From: Sphaerimonospora thailandensis
GTDB taxonomy: Bacteria > Actinomycetota > Actinomycetes > Streptosporangiales > Streptosporangiaceae
Direction: 5' to 3'
Assembly (NCBI RefSeq): GCF_016863115.1
Contig: NZ_BOOG01000013.1
Coordinates: 62,001-126,000 of the forward strand
DNA length: 64,000 nucleotides
Part shown: positions 45,099 through 53,226 of the stretch, piece by piece
Layout: each line of letters starts with the position of its first letter
Position numbering within the stretch: the first letter of the stretch is position 1
Position numbers and translations under genes: made by a program
The notes under the pieces: model-generated
Told to the model about the DNA's origin: nothing
Database searches by the model: none
The model's input: the letters and a program-made list of their open reading frames with translations, nothing else

Positions 45099-46145
45099 AT
45101 GTCGCAGACGATCCGCCCTGAGAGCCCGGAGTCGCCGATAGTCCCGCAAGTAGTCCAAGAAGTTCCCCCGTCGCCCCAGATTCCCGAAGCCCCCGAAGTC
45201 CCCGAAAGCCCGGTTGGTTCGCGCCGCCGGTGGCCGTCGAGTTTCTCGGACCGCCTGACCACACCGCTGCCGGATTTTCGCGAGGTCCTGAGCGTGATGT
45301 GGCACGGAGGGTTCCGTACCGACGTCGGCGACGCCGACCAGATCCCCGTCCGCCGCAGCGGGCTTCCCCGGGCCGCCGCCACCGACGTGATCGTGACCTG
45401 GGTGGGCCACGCGACGTACGTCGTGCAGATCGGCGGGCTCACCGTCCTCACCGATCCCGTCTGGTCCCGCAAGATCCCCGGAGTGCGTCAGCGGCTGACC
45501 CCTCCGGGCGTGGCCTGGTCCGACCTGCCGAAGATCGACGCCGTCGTCATCAGCCACAACCACTACGACCACCTCGACGCCCCCACCGTTCGCCGGCTGC
45601 CGAAGGACACGGCGGTCTTCGTCCCCGCCAAGCTCGCCTCCTGGTTCACCCGCCGGGGCTTCCGGAACGTCACCGAGCTCGACTGGTGGGAGTCGGCCCG
45701 CATCGGCGACGTGACGTTCGACTTCGTGCCCGCCCACCACTGGAGCCGCCGCACGCTGTGGGACACCTGCCGCACACTGTGGGGCGGCTGGGTGCTCGGC
45801 TCGGGCGACCGCCGCGTCTACTTCGCCGGCGACACCGCCTACGGTGAGCGGTTCGCCCAGATCGGCGAACGCCATCCGGGCATCGATCTCGCCCTCATGC
45901 CGGTCGGGGCCTATGAGCCGCGCTGGTTCATGAAGGCGACCCATGTCGATCCGGCGCAAGCCGTACAGGCCTGCGTCGACGTCGGGGCACGGCGGATGGC
46001 GACCATGCACTGGGGCACGTTCGTGCTCTCGGGCGAGCCGCTCCTCGGGCCGCTACGGGAGGCGCGGGAGGCCTGGGCCGCGCACGGCCTCGACCCCGAT
46101 GACCTGTGGGATCTCGCCGTCGGTGAGAGCCGCGTCCTGCGCTGA
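45099..46145 (+). CDS. MBL-fold metal-dependent hydrolase (UlaG/NAPE-PLD-like)
   Basis: A 348-residue protein. ATG 45099 is chosen for the GGGAGGGG five bases upstream. After a Pro/Glu-rich N-terminus comes WVGHATYVVQIGGLTVLTDP and the metal motif HNHYDHLD near residues 152-159; later FVPAHHWSRR, YFAGDTAYG and MHWGTF complete the site. It is related to NAPE-hydrolysing phospholipase D-like and RomA-type proteins; the substrate may be a phospholipid or other phosphodiester. Convergent with the CysRS-like gene. Confidence 0.88.
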   Translation: MSQTIRPESPESPIVPQVVQEVPPSPQIPEAPEVPESPVGSRRRWPSSFSDRLTTPLPDFREVLSVMWHGGFRTDVGDADQIPVRRSGLPRAAATDVIVTWVGHATYVVQIGGLTVLTDPVWSRKIPGVRQRLTPPGVAWSDLPKIDAVVISHNHYDHLDAPTVRRLPKDTAVFVPAKLASWFTRRGFRNVTELDWWESARIGDVTFDFVPAHHWSRRTLWDTCRTLWGGWVLGSGDRRVYFAGDTAYGERFAQIGERHPGIDLALMPVGAYEPRWFMKATHVDPAQAVQACVDVGARRMATMHWGTFVLSGEPLLGPLREAREAWAAHGLDPDDLWDLAVGESRVLR

Positions 46146-46152
46146 CCGTCCG

Positions 46153-46920
46153 CTAGATCTTGCCGATGTCGGCCGGGAGGTCGAGGCCGAGGATGTGGTC
46201 GAAGTGCAGGAACGTCTCGAACCGCGAGCCCGGCGGCACCGGCTCGGCGTCTGCGAGATCGGCCAGCAGTCGCAGCGCGAGGGAGGTGTCGAGGTCGTCA
46301 TCGAGCGCGGCCTGGATCCGCGCCGCGTGACCCTCGTCGATCGGACGGCTGGCCGACTCGGCCCACTCGGCGACCCGCCGCCGCCACCGCCTGAGCGCCT
46401 CATCCGCCGCCCGCAGGTGGTCCCAGGTCAGCTCGACCGGCCGCCGGTAGCGGCGCCCGAGGAAGGCCAGCCGTACGGCCAGCGGATCGAGCCCGGCGTC
46501 GGAGACATCAGACAGGTACGAGGCATTCGGCTCCCCCGGGAGGCCGACCCGCCCGGTTCGCGCCCAACGGCCGGAAGAAACGCTGCCGGGAGCGACCCCG
46601 CCGACGTGCAGGTCGATCCGCACATCGGCGCCCGCCGGGGGCGGGGGGTCCTCCTGCGGGCGGATGTTGAGCGCGAGGATTTCGTCGCGGGGCGGCTCCC
46701 CGTCATGGAAGGCGAGCACCCGCAGCCGCTGCCGCTCGCCCGTCCTGCGGACCAGATCGGCGAGCAGAAGCGGGCGCAGTTCGTCCAGACGTGCGGACCG
46801 GCGGCCGGCCTCCCCTCTCAAATCATGATCGGGTATGTGGACGCGCATCCGCAGGACCCGTGAACCGGGCGGGACGATCGGCTCGGTCCTCTCGGTGACC
46901 GTGTCGTACAGGCACAGCAT
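46153..46920 (-). CDS. Degenerate cysteinyl-tRNA synthetase/MshC-like protein
   Basis: A 255-residue protein that follows CysRS/MshC from end to end but is shortened and has lost the catalytic motifs. LCLYDTVTERTEPIVPPG aligns with the usual LYDTxxGxVxPxxP start; RMRVHIPDHD replaces MYVCGITPYD and the HIGH region. DLHVGGVAP recalls DIHGGG. GRVGLPGEPNASYLSDVSDAGLDPLAVRLAFL aligns with the KMSKS-to-DALR segment without KMSKS. The C-terminal helical domain is kept. It cannot be an ordinary synthetase (about 410-470 residues with HIGH, KMSKS and zinc cysteines). A regulatory or binding role is inference. mshB lies 3 kb away. Confidence 0.72.
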   Translation of the reverse strand: MLCLYDTVTERTEPIVPPGSRVLRMRVHIPDHDLRGEAGRRSARLDELRPLLLADLVRRTGERQRLRVLAFHDGEPPRDEILALNIRPQEDPPPPAGADVRIDLHVGGVAPGSVSSGRWARTGRVGLPGEPNASYLSDVSDAGLDPLAVRLAFLGRRYRRPVELTWDHLRAADEALRRWRRRVAEWAESASRPIDEGHAARIQAALDDDLDTSLALRLLADLADAEPVPPGSRFETFLHFDHILGLDLPADIGKI

Positions 46921-46959
46921 GCCCTCGACCCTATGCCGTGACCCGTGGGACTTCCGAGC

Positions 46960-48843
46960 CTATGCCGACGGGAGGAACCGCAGGATGTCTCGATCGCCGC
47001 GCTCACGCAGCCGGTCGAGCACCTCCTCGCGCGACGCGTCCTCCGGCAGGCCGATGCGGGCGCCGATCAGCCGCAGCCCCTCCGCCTCGGAGGCGACCGG
47101 CGCTGTGTAGCCGATGAGGTACAGGGCCTGGTTGAGTGGCGGCAGCCCGGCCACGGCGGCGGGCAGGAACCGGGTCAGCAGTTCGCCGCCGTCGGAGACC
47201 GTGAGGAAGACGTGGTCTCCCTCGGAGGCGTTGTACTCGGCCAGGACCGGCCTGATCGACCCGATCGTCGGCTGGTTGTGCCAGCTTATGATCACCTCGC
47301 CGCTGGCGGCCGAGGCGGTGAGCTGGCCGCCCGGTGCCATGCCCAGGTGCGCGGCGAAGCCGGTCGGCAGGGGCGAGCCGGAGCCCCGCAGATGCTCGGC
47401 GTTGACGTCGACCCGGTGCCACCAGCGGCTGTCGCGGCTGCGGAAGCAGCGGCGGGTCATCGATACGTCGCGACGCGGATGGTACGACTCGGCGGGCTCC
47501 TGTCCGGCGATCCTTATGTGGCCGCGCTGGGTGCGCTCGAATCCGGGGCCCCCGGCGTACGCCCTTATGGAGTTCTCGCTCACGTCATAGTGCGAGGTGA
47601 GGTTCTCCACGATCGTGTTCACGGACGCCTCGCCGCCGGCCCGCTCGATCTCCCGGCTGATCATCTCCCGGATGCCCAGGTATTCGTCGCCGCCCCAGCG
47701 CCGCAGGCCGTACTTGTTGCGGTCGAGGCGCAGGAACCGGTCGTCGGCGCCGAGCTGGTTGCGTACGCCGGTCACGCTGTTGTCCCCGCCGATCCGCGCC
47801 TGGATCTCCTCGGGTGTCAGCGGGGTGCCGGTGACGGCCAGCACCGCCTCGGCCCGGTCGCCCAGGCCGCGCGCCCATGGGGCCACGTGGCCGTCCAGGA
47901 CCCGCAGGTGCGGGATCGAGCCGAGCCAGCGCTCGGCCACGTCCTCGCGGATGCCGAGCCTGCCGACCATGGTCATCGACTCGCCCAGCGGGTGAGGTCC
48001 GTCGGTGAAGAGCTGCCGGGTCTTCTCCCGCAGCTCCTCCGCGCCCCCGGCGATCAGCCAGCCGTCCACCTGCTCATAGCCGGTGAGCAGCGTACGGACC
48101 ACCCGCCAGGCGGGGATCGCCAGCGTGGCGAGCTCGGCGCGGTGCCAGGGCACGGTCGCGGCGAGGTCGTCCGCCGGCACGGCCGCGCCGAGCCGGGTGC
48201 GCAGCCAGGACAGGTGGGCGTTCAGAGGGGCCGCCCCCGGACGGTTCAGCCACTCCATGACGTGGTCGCGCAGGTCGCGTTCGATCTGCCGGATCCGCTC
48301 CCGGGTGACCGAGAACCGCTGGGCGAGTTCGTCAAGGGTGGCCCGGTGGTGGGCGGCCTGGCCGGGTTGCTGATGGGAGTCGAAGTAGAGCCGGTCTCTC
48401 GCGATGGCCAGTTGCCGTTCGTCCAGTCCGGTGAAGATCTCGTCGATGATCTCGGGCAGCGGGCGTTCCGGCAGGGCCGGGGGGACCGGGGCGCCGGCGG
48501 CCGCGGCCTCCTCGTCGGGTTCGGTGGCCAGCAGCTTGTCGATCACCTCGGTGAAGAGGCGGTGGACGCTCTCGCGGGGGCCGGGCGCCTGCAGGCTCTC
48601 CAGGGGGTCGGTGAACCTGAGCAGCGGAAGGATGTCCCCGAGCATCAGGTGCGCCCAGCAGGCGGTGGTGAGGTCGGCCAGCCGGGACGCCACCTGGGTG
48701 GTGCCCACCGCCGCGCAGGCCCGGTCGAGTGGCAGCGAGTGCCACCAGGCGTCGGGAAGGCCGGGATCGCTCGCGATCGGCTCTACCTGGCTGGGCGCGG
48801 TCCAGCGCAACGGGGGCACGATGTCGCTAAGGCTCAGGTTCAT
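46960..48843 (-). CDS. Large protein with sigma-70 region 4-like helix-turn-helix
   Basis: A 627-residue protein. Near residues 160-195 it carries ATLDELAQRFSVTRERIRQIERDLRDHVMEWL, a typical sigma-70 region 4 helix-turn-helix, with no region 2, so it is not a sigma factor. The remainder shows winged-helix-like segments (PLTPEEIQARIGGDNSVTGVRNQLGADDRFLRLDRNKYGL and EASVNTIVENLTSHYDVSENSIRAYAGGPGFER), as in proteins linked to nucleases or helicases. A UvrD-type helicase C-terminus lies just upstream on the same strand. I know of no assigned function. Confidence 0.78.
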   Translation of the reverse strand: MNLSLSDIVPPLRWTAPSQVEPIASDPGLPDAWWHSLPLDRACAAVGTTQVASRLADLTTACWAHLMLGDILPLLRFTDPLESLQAPGPRESVHRLFTEVIDKLLATEPDEEAAAAGAPVPPALPERPLPEIIDEIFTGLDERQLAIARDRLYFDSHQQPGQAAHHRATLDELAQRFSVTRERIRQIERDLRDHVMEWLNRPGAAPLNAHLSWLRTRLGAAVPADDLAATVPWHRAELATLAIPAWRVVRTLLTGYEQVDGWLIAGGAEELREKTRQLFTDGPHPLGESMTMVGRLGIREDVAERWLGSIPHLRVLDGHVAPWARGLGDRAEAVLAVTGTPLTPEEIQARIGGDNSVTGVRNQLGADDRFLRLDRNKYGLRRWGGDEYLGIREMISREIERAGGEASVNTIVENLTSHYDVSENSIRAYAGGPGFERTQRGHIRIAGQEPAESYHPRRDVSMTRRCFRSRDSRWWHRVDVNAEHLRGSGSPLPTGFAAHLGMAPGGQLTASAASGEVIISWHNQPTIGSIRPVLAEYNASEGDHVFLTVSDGGELLTRFLPAAVAGLPPLNQALYLIGYTAPVASEAEGLRLIGARIGLPEDASREEVLDRLRERGDRDILRFLPSA

Positions 48844-48894
48844 GCATTTCCAACAGGGGGAAGGTAACCGCGTTCAGACTAGGGGATCAATCGA

Positions 48895-49200
48895 TCATGC
48901 GGGCAGGAAGGGACTGGCGCGTCCGCAATAGGACACGTAAAGAAGCCCGCTTGCCCGTGCGCATGCCACGTAGAGCAGCCCCCGTTCTCTCTGCGGAGCG
49001 TGCGCCCGAGCCGTGGGATCCTCCGTGGCCGGGGTCGGCGCGTCGGGCGCCGGCACGATTCCGTCTGCCACGCCTATCACGGCCACCCGCCGGAGTTCCA
49101 GTCCTTTCATGCCGTGCGGCATGGTCACTTTGACCGTGATGCCCGCGTCGTGCAGTGCCGTACGGGCTGTTTCGACGAGGTCCGCGGTGCGGGCGGCGGT
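48895..49200 (-). pseudogene. Remnant of UvrD/Rep-type superfamily I helicase (C-terminus only)
   Basis: About 100 residues in one frame match a UvrD-type C-terminal end: VKVTMPHGMKGLELRRVAVIGVADGIVP (motif V-like), RERGLLYVACARASGLLYVSYCGRASPFLPA (motif VI-like, usually YVAxTRA). There is no start codon, no Walker A and no upstream helicase sequence; the methyltransferase gene ends exactly where it begins. In a complete locus the helicase would precede the sigma-region-4-like gene, so this is probably the scar of a lost partner. Confidence 0.75.
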
Positions 49201-50069
49201 CAGTGGCGTACGGCGGCGAAACGCAGGCGGACGTAGTCGGCCAGCCAGCCCGACTCGTGCCGCAACGCGGGGGCGGCGAGTTCGTTGACCCGCCGGAGCA
49301 GCGGCTCCACGGTCGCCGCGGGCACTTTTTCGAGCAGCGATCCGGCGAACATCCGCACCCAGTCGGCCGCGCCGTTCGGACAACCGTCCAGCGGTGTGGG
49401 GCAGTCGAAGCACTCCACGACCTTGACCGCGAAACCTCCCTTCTCCAGGCGCATGGCGTATTCGGCCGGACTGGGGAAGTACCACGGCAACTCGGGCTCG
49501 TACAGGCCGTGCTCCCGCCACGCGGTGAGCATCGCCGAGGTCAGCGTGGCGCAGTTGCCCGCGCCGCCGAGCTCGGCCACGAACCGGCCACCGGGCCGCA
49601 GCGCCAGGCGGACGCACGAGATCACCGCGTCCGGGTCGCGGCTCATCCAGTGCAGCGCCGCGTTCGAGAAGACCGCGTCGTACGGCTGGGCCACGGTGAA
49701 GTCGTGGGCGTCGCCGACGGTGAAGTCGAGTCCGGGGTGCTGTGCTATCGCGGCCTCGATCATGGTGTGCGAGCCGTCGATGCCCAGCACGTGCGCGCCG
49801 CGTGCGGCGATCTCGGCGGTCAGCACTCCGGTGCCGCAGCCGAGGTCGAGCACGCGCTCACCCGGCCGGGGGTCGAGCAGATCGACGATCGGCGCTCCCT
49901 GCGCGGAGACGTAACCGAAGAAGGACCCGTCGTGGGCGCGGGTGTGCCATGTGGTGCGAGTCGAGGTGTCCCACCCGGTGCCGCCTGAGGTGTCCCACCC
50001 CGTGCTGCCTGAGGTGTTCCACCCCATGCGACTCGGGGTTTCGTAACTCAAGGTCGGCTCGCATTCCAA
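49200..50069 (-). CDS. Class I SAM-dependent methyltransferase
   Basis: A 289-residue protein. The SAM-binding motif VLDLGCGTGVLTAEIA lies near residues 73-88, then the acidic GIDGS and the post-I motif YDAVFSNAALHWM. The set is like trans-aconitate/ubiquinone-type methyltransferases; the substrate is unknown. The N-terminus before GSFFGYVS consists of repeated GW(N/D)TSG(S/G)T units encoded by a 24-bp DNA repeat, unusual for the family, so the true start may be later than 50069. The stop abuts the helicase remnant. Confidence 0.82.
   Translation of the reverse strand: MECEPTLSYETPSRMGWNTSGSTGWDTSGGTGWDTSTRTTWHTRAHDGSFFGYVSAQGAPIVDLLDPRPGERVLDLGCGTGVLTAEIAARGAHVLGIDGSHTMIEAAIAQHPGLDFTVGDAHDFTVAQPYDAVFSNAALHWMSRDPDAVISCVRLALRPGGRFVAELGGAGNCATLTSAMLTAWREHGLYEPELPWYFPSPAEYAMRLEKGGFAVKVVECFDCPTPLDGCPNGAADWVRMFAGSLLEKVPAATVEPLLRRVNELAAPALRHESGWLADYVRLRFAAVRH
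49963..50034 (-). repeat. Three tandem 24-bp units at the 5' end of the methyltransferase gene
   Basis: Units at 49963-49986, 49987-50010 and 50011-50034 share GAGGTGT(C/T)CCACCC on the + strand with a few changes. On the minus strand they encode the GWDTSGGT octapeptide repeats. In-frame expansion or loss would not disrupt the gene. Confidence 0.85.
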
Positions 50070-50099
50070 GATTGCTGTGATAGCGACGCAATTTTACGG

Positions 50100-51200
50100 T
50101 CACGTGCCGGTGATTTGGGACCAGTGGGCTTTGAGGTAGGCCTTGGCCTGGTCCTGCTGCGGGATGGTGAGCACCACCGGGGTGCCGGAGGCCGCGGGGA
50201 GCTTGGCCGCCGCGTCCCGGTCCACGGTCCCGCGCATCTCCATCGCCTCCATCCGGGCCGGCCGGGCGTACGCCCTCAGGAAGAGGTTCTGGCCCTCGTC
50301 GGAGAGCAGGAACTCCTCCCACAGCCGGGCGGCGGCCGGGTGCGGCGCCTCGGCGTTGATGGCCTGGAGGTAGTAGGACGCGAGCACCTCGCCCCGCGGG
50401 ATGGTCACGTGCCAGGACTTCTGGTCTCTGGCGGCGGCCGCCGAGTTCATGAAGTCCCAGTCGAGCACGGCCGTGGCGTGGTCGGGGCGGCTGAGCATCC
50501 CGCCCTTCTTGAGCCGGGAGAAGAAGTCGACCCCACGTGCCGCGTCCGCTTGCCCGCCCTGAAGCGATGCGGCCATCACGCCGCTGAACGCCGACGCCAT
50601 CCGCCGCGGGTCGCCGGGCAGCGCGACCTGGGCCCCCGGCCGGAGCAGTGCGGCGTAGGACGTCGGCGCGGGAAGCTTGCGCGGGTCGTAGCCGATCGAC
50701 ATGTAACCGCCGTACGCCGCGTACCAGAGGCCCTTGGGGTCCTTCAAGGTGTCGGGGATGTCCGTCCAGTGGCCGACCTGGTACGGCGCGAATTTCTTCG
50801 CGTTGGCGACGGCGACACCGAGGCTGAGATCGAACACGTCGGGCGCGTCCTTGGTGCCGCTCAGCCGCTTGGCCATGGCGATCTGCTGCCTGCTGCTCGC
50901 GTCCGGGGTGGAGCTGACGACCTTGATGCCGTACTTGTCCGAGAATCGAGAGATGATCTCCCCGTAGCCGACCCAGTTGCGGGCCAGCCCGACGACGGTC
51001 AGCGTGCCCTCCTTCTTGGCCGCGTCGACCAGCCGGTCCATCGTGCCGAATCCCTCGCTCAGGCTCGAGGCCCGGGGGTTCACCGGCGGAAGCTTCTTGT
51101 CTGTCGGCTGCGGCGTCGAGCACGAGGTCGTCACCGAGACGGTCACGGAGACGGTCACAGAGGCGAGGATCGCCGTCACGGCACGGGCACGAATGGTCAC
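50100..51200 (-). CDS. Orphan ABC transporter substrate-binding lipoprotein (iron/polyamine type)
   Basis: A 366-residue protein. The signal peptide contains VTVSVTVSVTTS repeats and ends in a lipobox TTSC, so Cys is the lipidated residue. The body follows the Fe(3+)/spermidine-putrescine class: AAKKEGTLTVVGLARNWVGYGEIISRFSDKYGIKV, DVFDLSLG, and AARLWEEFLLSDEGQNLFLRAYARP. No permease or ATPase gene is adjacent, so its partner must be elsewhere. Ligand not evident. Confidence 0.87.
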   Translation of the reverse strand: MTIRARAVTAILASVTVSVTVSVTTSCSTPQPTDKKLPPVNPRASSLSEGFGTMDRLVDAAKKEGTLTVVGLARNWVGYGEIISRFSDKYGIKVVSSTPDASSRQQIAMAKRLSGTKDAPDVFDLSLGVAVANAKKFAPYQVGHWTDIPDTLKDPKGLWYAAYGGYMSIGYDPRKLPAPTSYAALLRPGAQVALPGDPRRMASAFSGVMAASLQGGQADAARGVDFFSRLKKGGMLSRPDHATAVLDWDFMNSAAAARDQKSWHVTIPRGEVLASYYLQAINAEAPHPAAARLWEEFLLSDEGQNLFLRAYARPARMEAMEMRGTVDRDAAAKLPAASGTPVVLTIPQQDQAKAYLKAHWSQITGT

Positions 51201-51373
51201 GCCCCGAATATCGGTGAATCAGGGCCACCGGGCGAGTAGGCACGCGGCAGCCGGTGCCGCCGTTTGCCCGGGAATTACCGGCCCATTCAGCCGGGGTTCC
51301 GCCGAGGCGCCGAGAGGGGCTGACCGGTGGATCTCCCAAGAGACCCGCGCGGGGGCGCCATCTCGGCGCCGGC

Positions 51374-51595
51374 TCACCGGGACGGCACGACCTTGCCCGC
51401 CACCAGTGTCTCCTCGGCGATCTCGACCAGCGTGCCGTCCCGCTTCCGTACGGCGAGCACGCCGTCGTGCCAGGATTCCAACACGCCGACGGCGTCGCGG
51501 AAGCCGCCCGGCGCCCTGCGCCGCAACGTCACCCGTCGTCCCACGTCATCGGGGTTGACTGTGACCACGAGCCGAGCTACGAGGCGAGGCTCCAC
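51374..51595 (-). CDS. SH3-like mini-protein resembling the N-terminus of Rv0428c-type GNATs
   Basis: GTG 51595 is chosen because AGGAGGGG lies nine bases upstream; longer frames reach 51655. The 73-residue product (VEPRLVARLVVTVNPDDVGRR..., then LESWHDGVLAVRKRDG) looks like the SH3-like barrel that precedes the acetyltransferase domain in Rv0428c-type proteins. Here it ends at VVPSR with no acetyltransferase after it. Such GNAT genes commonly lie beside fdxA, as this does, divergently. It may be a trimmed remnant or a free-standing domain. Confidence 0.62.
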   Translation of the reverse strand: MEPRLVARLVVTVNPDDVGRRVTLRRRAPGGFRDAVGVLESWHDGVLAVRKRDGTLVEIAEETLVAGKVVPSR

Positions 51596-51692
51596 GGCAA
51601 CCACCCCCTCCTGTTTCCGGCGACAGTCGGGCAACGCAATACTAGGTAATAGCAACCGCGGTCGAGCAGTGTGAACCCAGAAGGAGCCCGAG

Positions 51693-52019
51693 GTGACCTA
51701 CGTCATCGCGCAGCCTTGCGTGGATGTCCTGGACAAGGCGTGTGTTGAGGAATGCCCCGTCGACTGCATCTACGAGGGCGAGCGCATGCTCTACATCCAC
51801 CCCGACGAGTGCGTGGACTGCGGGGCCTGCGAGCCGGTCTGCCCGGTCGAGGCGATTTTCTACGAGGACGACCTTCCCGACCAGTGGAAGGACTTCTACA
51901 AGGCCAATGTCGAGTTCTTCGAGGAGTTGGGGTCCCCGGGCGGCGCCTCGAAGGTCGGAAAGATCCACAAGGACCACCCCGTCGTGGCCGCCCTCCCGCC
52001 GCAGGCCGAGGGACACTGA
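51693..52019 (+). CDS. fdxA: 7Fe ferredoxin FdxA
   Basis: A 108-residue protein starting at GTG 51693 with AGGAG upstream. It has [29 protein letters not shown] and [16 protein letters not shown], giving one [3Fe-4S] and one [4Fe-4S] cluster as in mycobacterial FdxA. It is an electron carrier in the cytoplasm. The dapC gene follows, a common actinobacterial neighbour. Confidence 0.95.
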   Translation: MTYVIAQPCVDVLDKACVEECPVDCIYEGERMLYIHPDECVDCGACEPVCPVEAIFYEDDLPDQWKDFYKANVEFFEELGSPGGASKVGKIHKDHPVVAALPPQAEGH

Positions 52020-52064
52020 CGGACGACCGGGGCCGGGGGAAGCGTCCTGCGGCCCGGCAGCGAC

Positions 52065-52088
52065 ACGCGCGTGCCGCCGCACGCGCGT
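52065..52088 (+). terminator. Hairpin between fdxA and dapC
   Basis: ACGCGCGTG and CACGCGCGT pair (9 bp) around CCGCCG, 46 bases after fdxA and 37 before dapC. It could terminate or attenuate read-through. Confidence 0.5.
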
Positions 52089-52124
52089 ATCGCATTCGAG
52101 CACCGCACTGACGAGGGGATTTTC

Positions 52125-53204
52125 TTGATCGCGTTGCCGGACTTCCCGTGGGATCGGCTGCTGCCGTACCAGGACCTGGCGCGGGCGCATCCCGACGGGA
52201 TCGTCGACCTGTCGGTCGGCACCCCGGTCGACCCGGTGCCCCCCGTCGTCCGTACGGCACTGGCCGAGGCCGCCGACAGCCCTGGTTATCCCCAGACGTA
52301 CGGAACCCCGCGGCTGCGTGAGGCGGCCGCGGGATGGCTGCGGCGCCGCCACGGGGCGACCGTCGATCCGGCGGACATCCTCCCGACCATCGGCTCCAAG
52401 GAACTGGTGGCCTGGCTGCCGACGCTCCTCGGCGTGGGCCCCGGCGAGCGTGTCGTGCTCCCCGAGCTGGCCTATCCCACCTATGACGTCGGGGCCAGGA
52501 TCGCGGGGGCCGAGCCGTACGCCGCGGACGGGCTGCTGGCGCTGGGGCCCGAGCGGGTGCCGCTCGTGTGGGTGAACTCCCCGTCCAATCCGACGGGCAA
52601 GGTGCTGCCGGCCGAGCATCTGCGCAAGGTCGTGGCGTGGGCGCGCGAGCGCGGTGCGATCGTGGCCTCCGACGAGTGCTACATCGAGCTGGGCTGGGAG
52701 GAGCAGCCCATCTCGATCCTCCATCCCGACGTGTGCGGCGGATCACAGGAGGGCCTGCTGGCGGTCCACTCGCTGTCGAAGCGGTCGAACCTCGCCGGAT
52801 ATCGCGCCGGGTTCGTCGCGGGGGATTCCTCGCTCGTCAAGCGTCTGCTCGAGGTACGCAAGCACGCGGGCATGATTATGCCCGCACCGGTCCAGGCCGC
52901 GATGGCCGTCGCGCTCGACGACGACCGGCACGCGCAGGAGCAGCGGGAGCGGTACGCCCGGCGTCGGGCCGTGCTGCGGCCGGCACTCGAGCGGGCGGGC
53001 TGGCGGATCGAGCACTCGACGGCGGGCCTCTATCTGTGGGCCACCAACGGCACGAACTGCTGGGACCAGGTACGCGCGCTCGCCGAGAAGGGGATTCTCG
53101 TGGCGCCGGGCGACTTCTACGGGGACGCAGGCCGCTCCCACATCCGTGTCGCGATCACCGCCACGGACGAGCGGGTCGACGCTGCCGTAATGCGGCTTCA
53201 GTAA
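52125..53204 (+). CDS. dapC: N-succinyldiaminopimelate aminotransferase DapC
   Basis: A 359-residue class I aminotransferase. TTG 52125 is preferred because GAGGGG lies six bases upstream and MIALPDFPWDRLLPY is the usual family start. PLP site: NSPSNPTGK, SDECYIELGW, and the Schiff-base Lys in HSLSKRSNLAGYRAGF. It transfers an amino group to N-succinyl-2-amino-6-oxopimelate in the succinylase route to diaminopimelate and lysine. dapE of the same pathway lies 1.5 kb downstream. Confidence 0.92.
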   Translation: MIALPDFPWDRLLPYQDLARAHPDGIVDLSVGTPVDPVPPVVRTALAEAADSPGYPQTYGTPRLREAAAGWLRRRHGATVDPADILPTIGSKELVAWLPTLLGVGPGERVVLPELAYPTYDVGARIAGAEPYAADGLLALGPERVPLVWVNSPSNPTGKVLPAEHLRKVVAWARERGAIVASDECYIELGWEEQPISILHPDVCGGSQEGLLAVHSLSKRSNLAGYRAGFVAGDSSLVKRLLEVRKHAGMIMPAPVQAAMAVALDDDRHAQEQRERYARRRAVLRPALERAGWRIEHSTAGLYLWATNGTNCWDQVRALAEKGILVAPGDFYGDAGRSHIRVAITATDERVDAAVMRLQ

Positions 53205-53212
53205 GCCTCCAG

Positions 53213-53218
53213 TAGGAT
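53213..53218 (+). promoter_or_regulatory. -10 box TAGGAT of leaderless DUF4178 gene
   Basis: TAGGAT ends eight bases before ATG 53227; no ribosome-binding site intervenes. Confidence 0.45.
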
Positions 53219-53226
53219 CGCGCGGC

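Noticed and set aside
46945-48867. 640-codon plus-strand frame opposite the sigma-region-4-like gene
   Set aside because: The minus strand has coherent helix-turn-helix and winged-helix segments; the plus-strand product has no motif.
51201-51373. Possible riboswitch or remaining GNAT coding sequence between the lipoprotein and SH3-like genes
   Set aside because: I could not fold a known riboswitch core, and the stretch is too short and frame-broken for an acetyltransferase domain.
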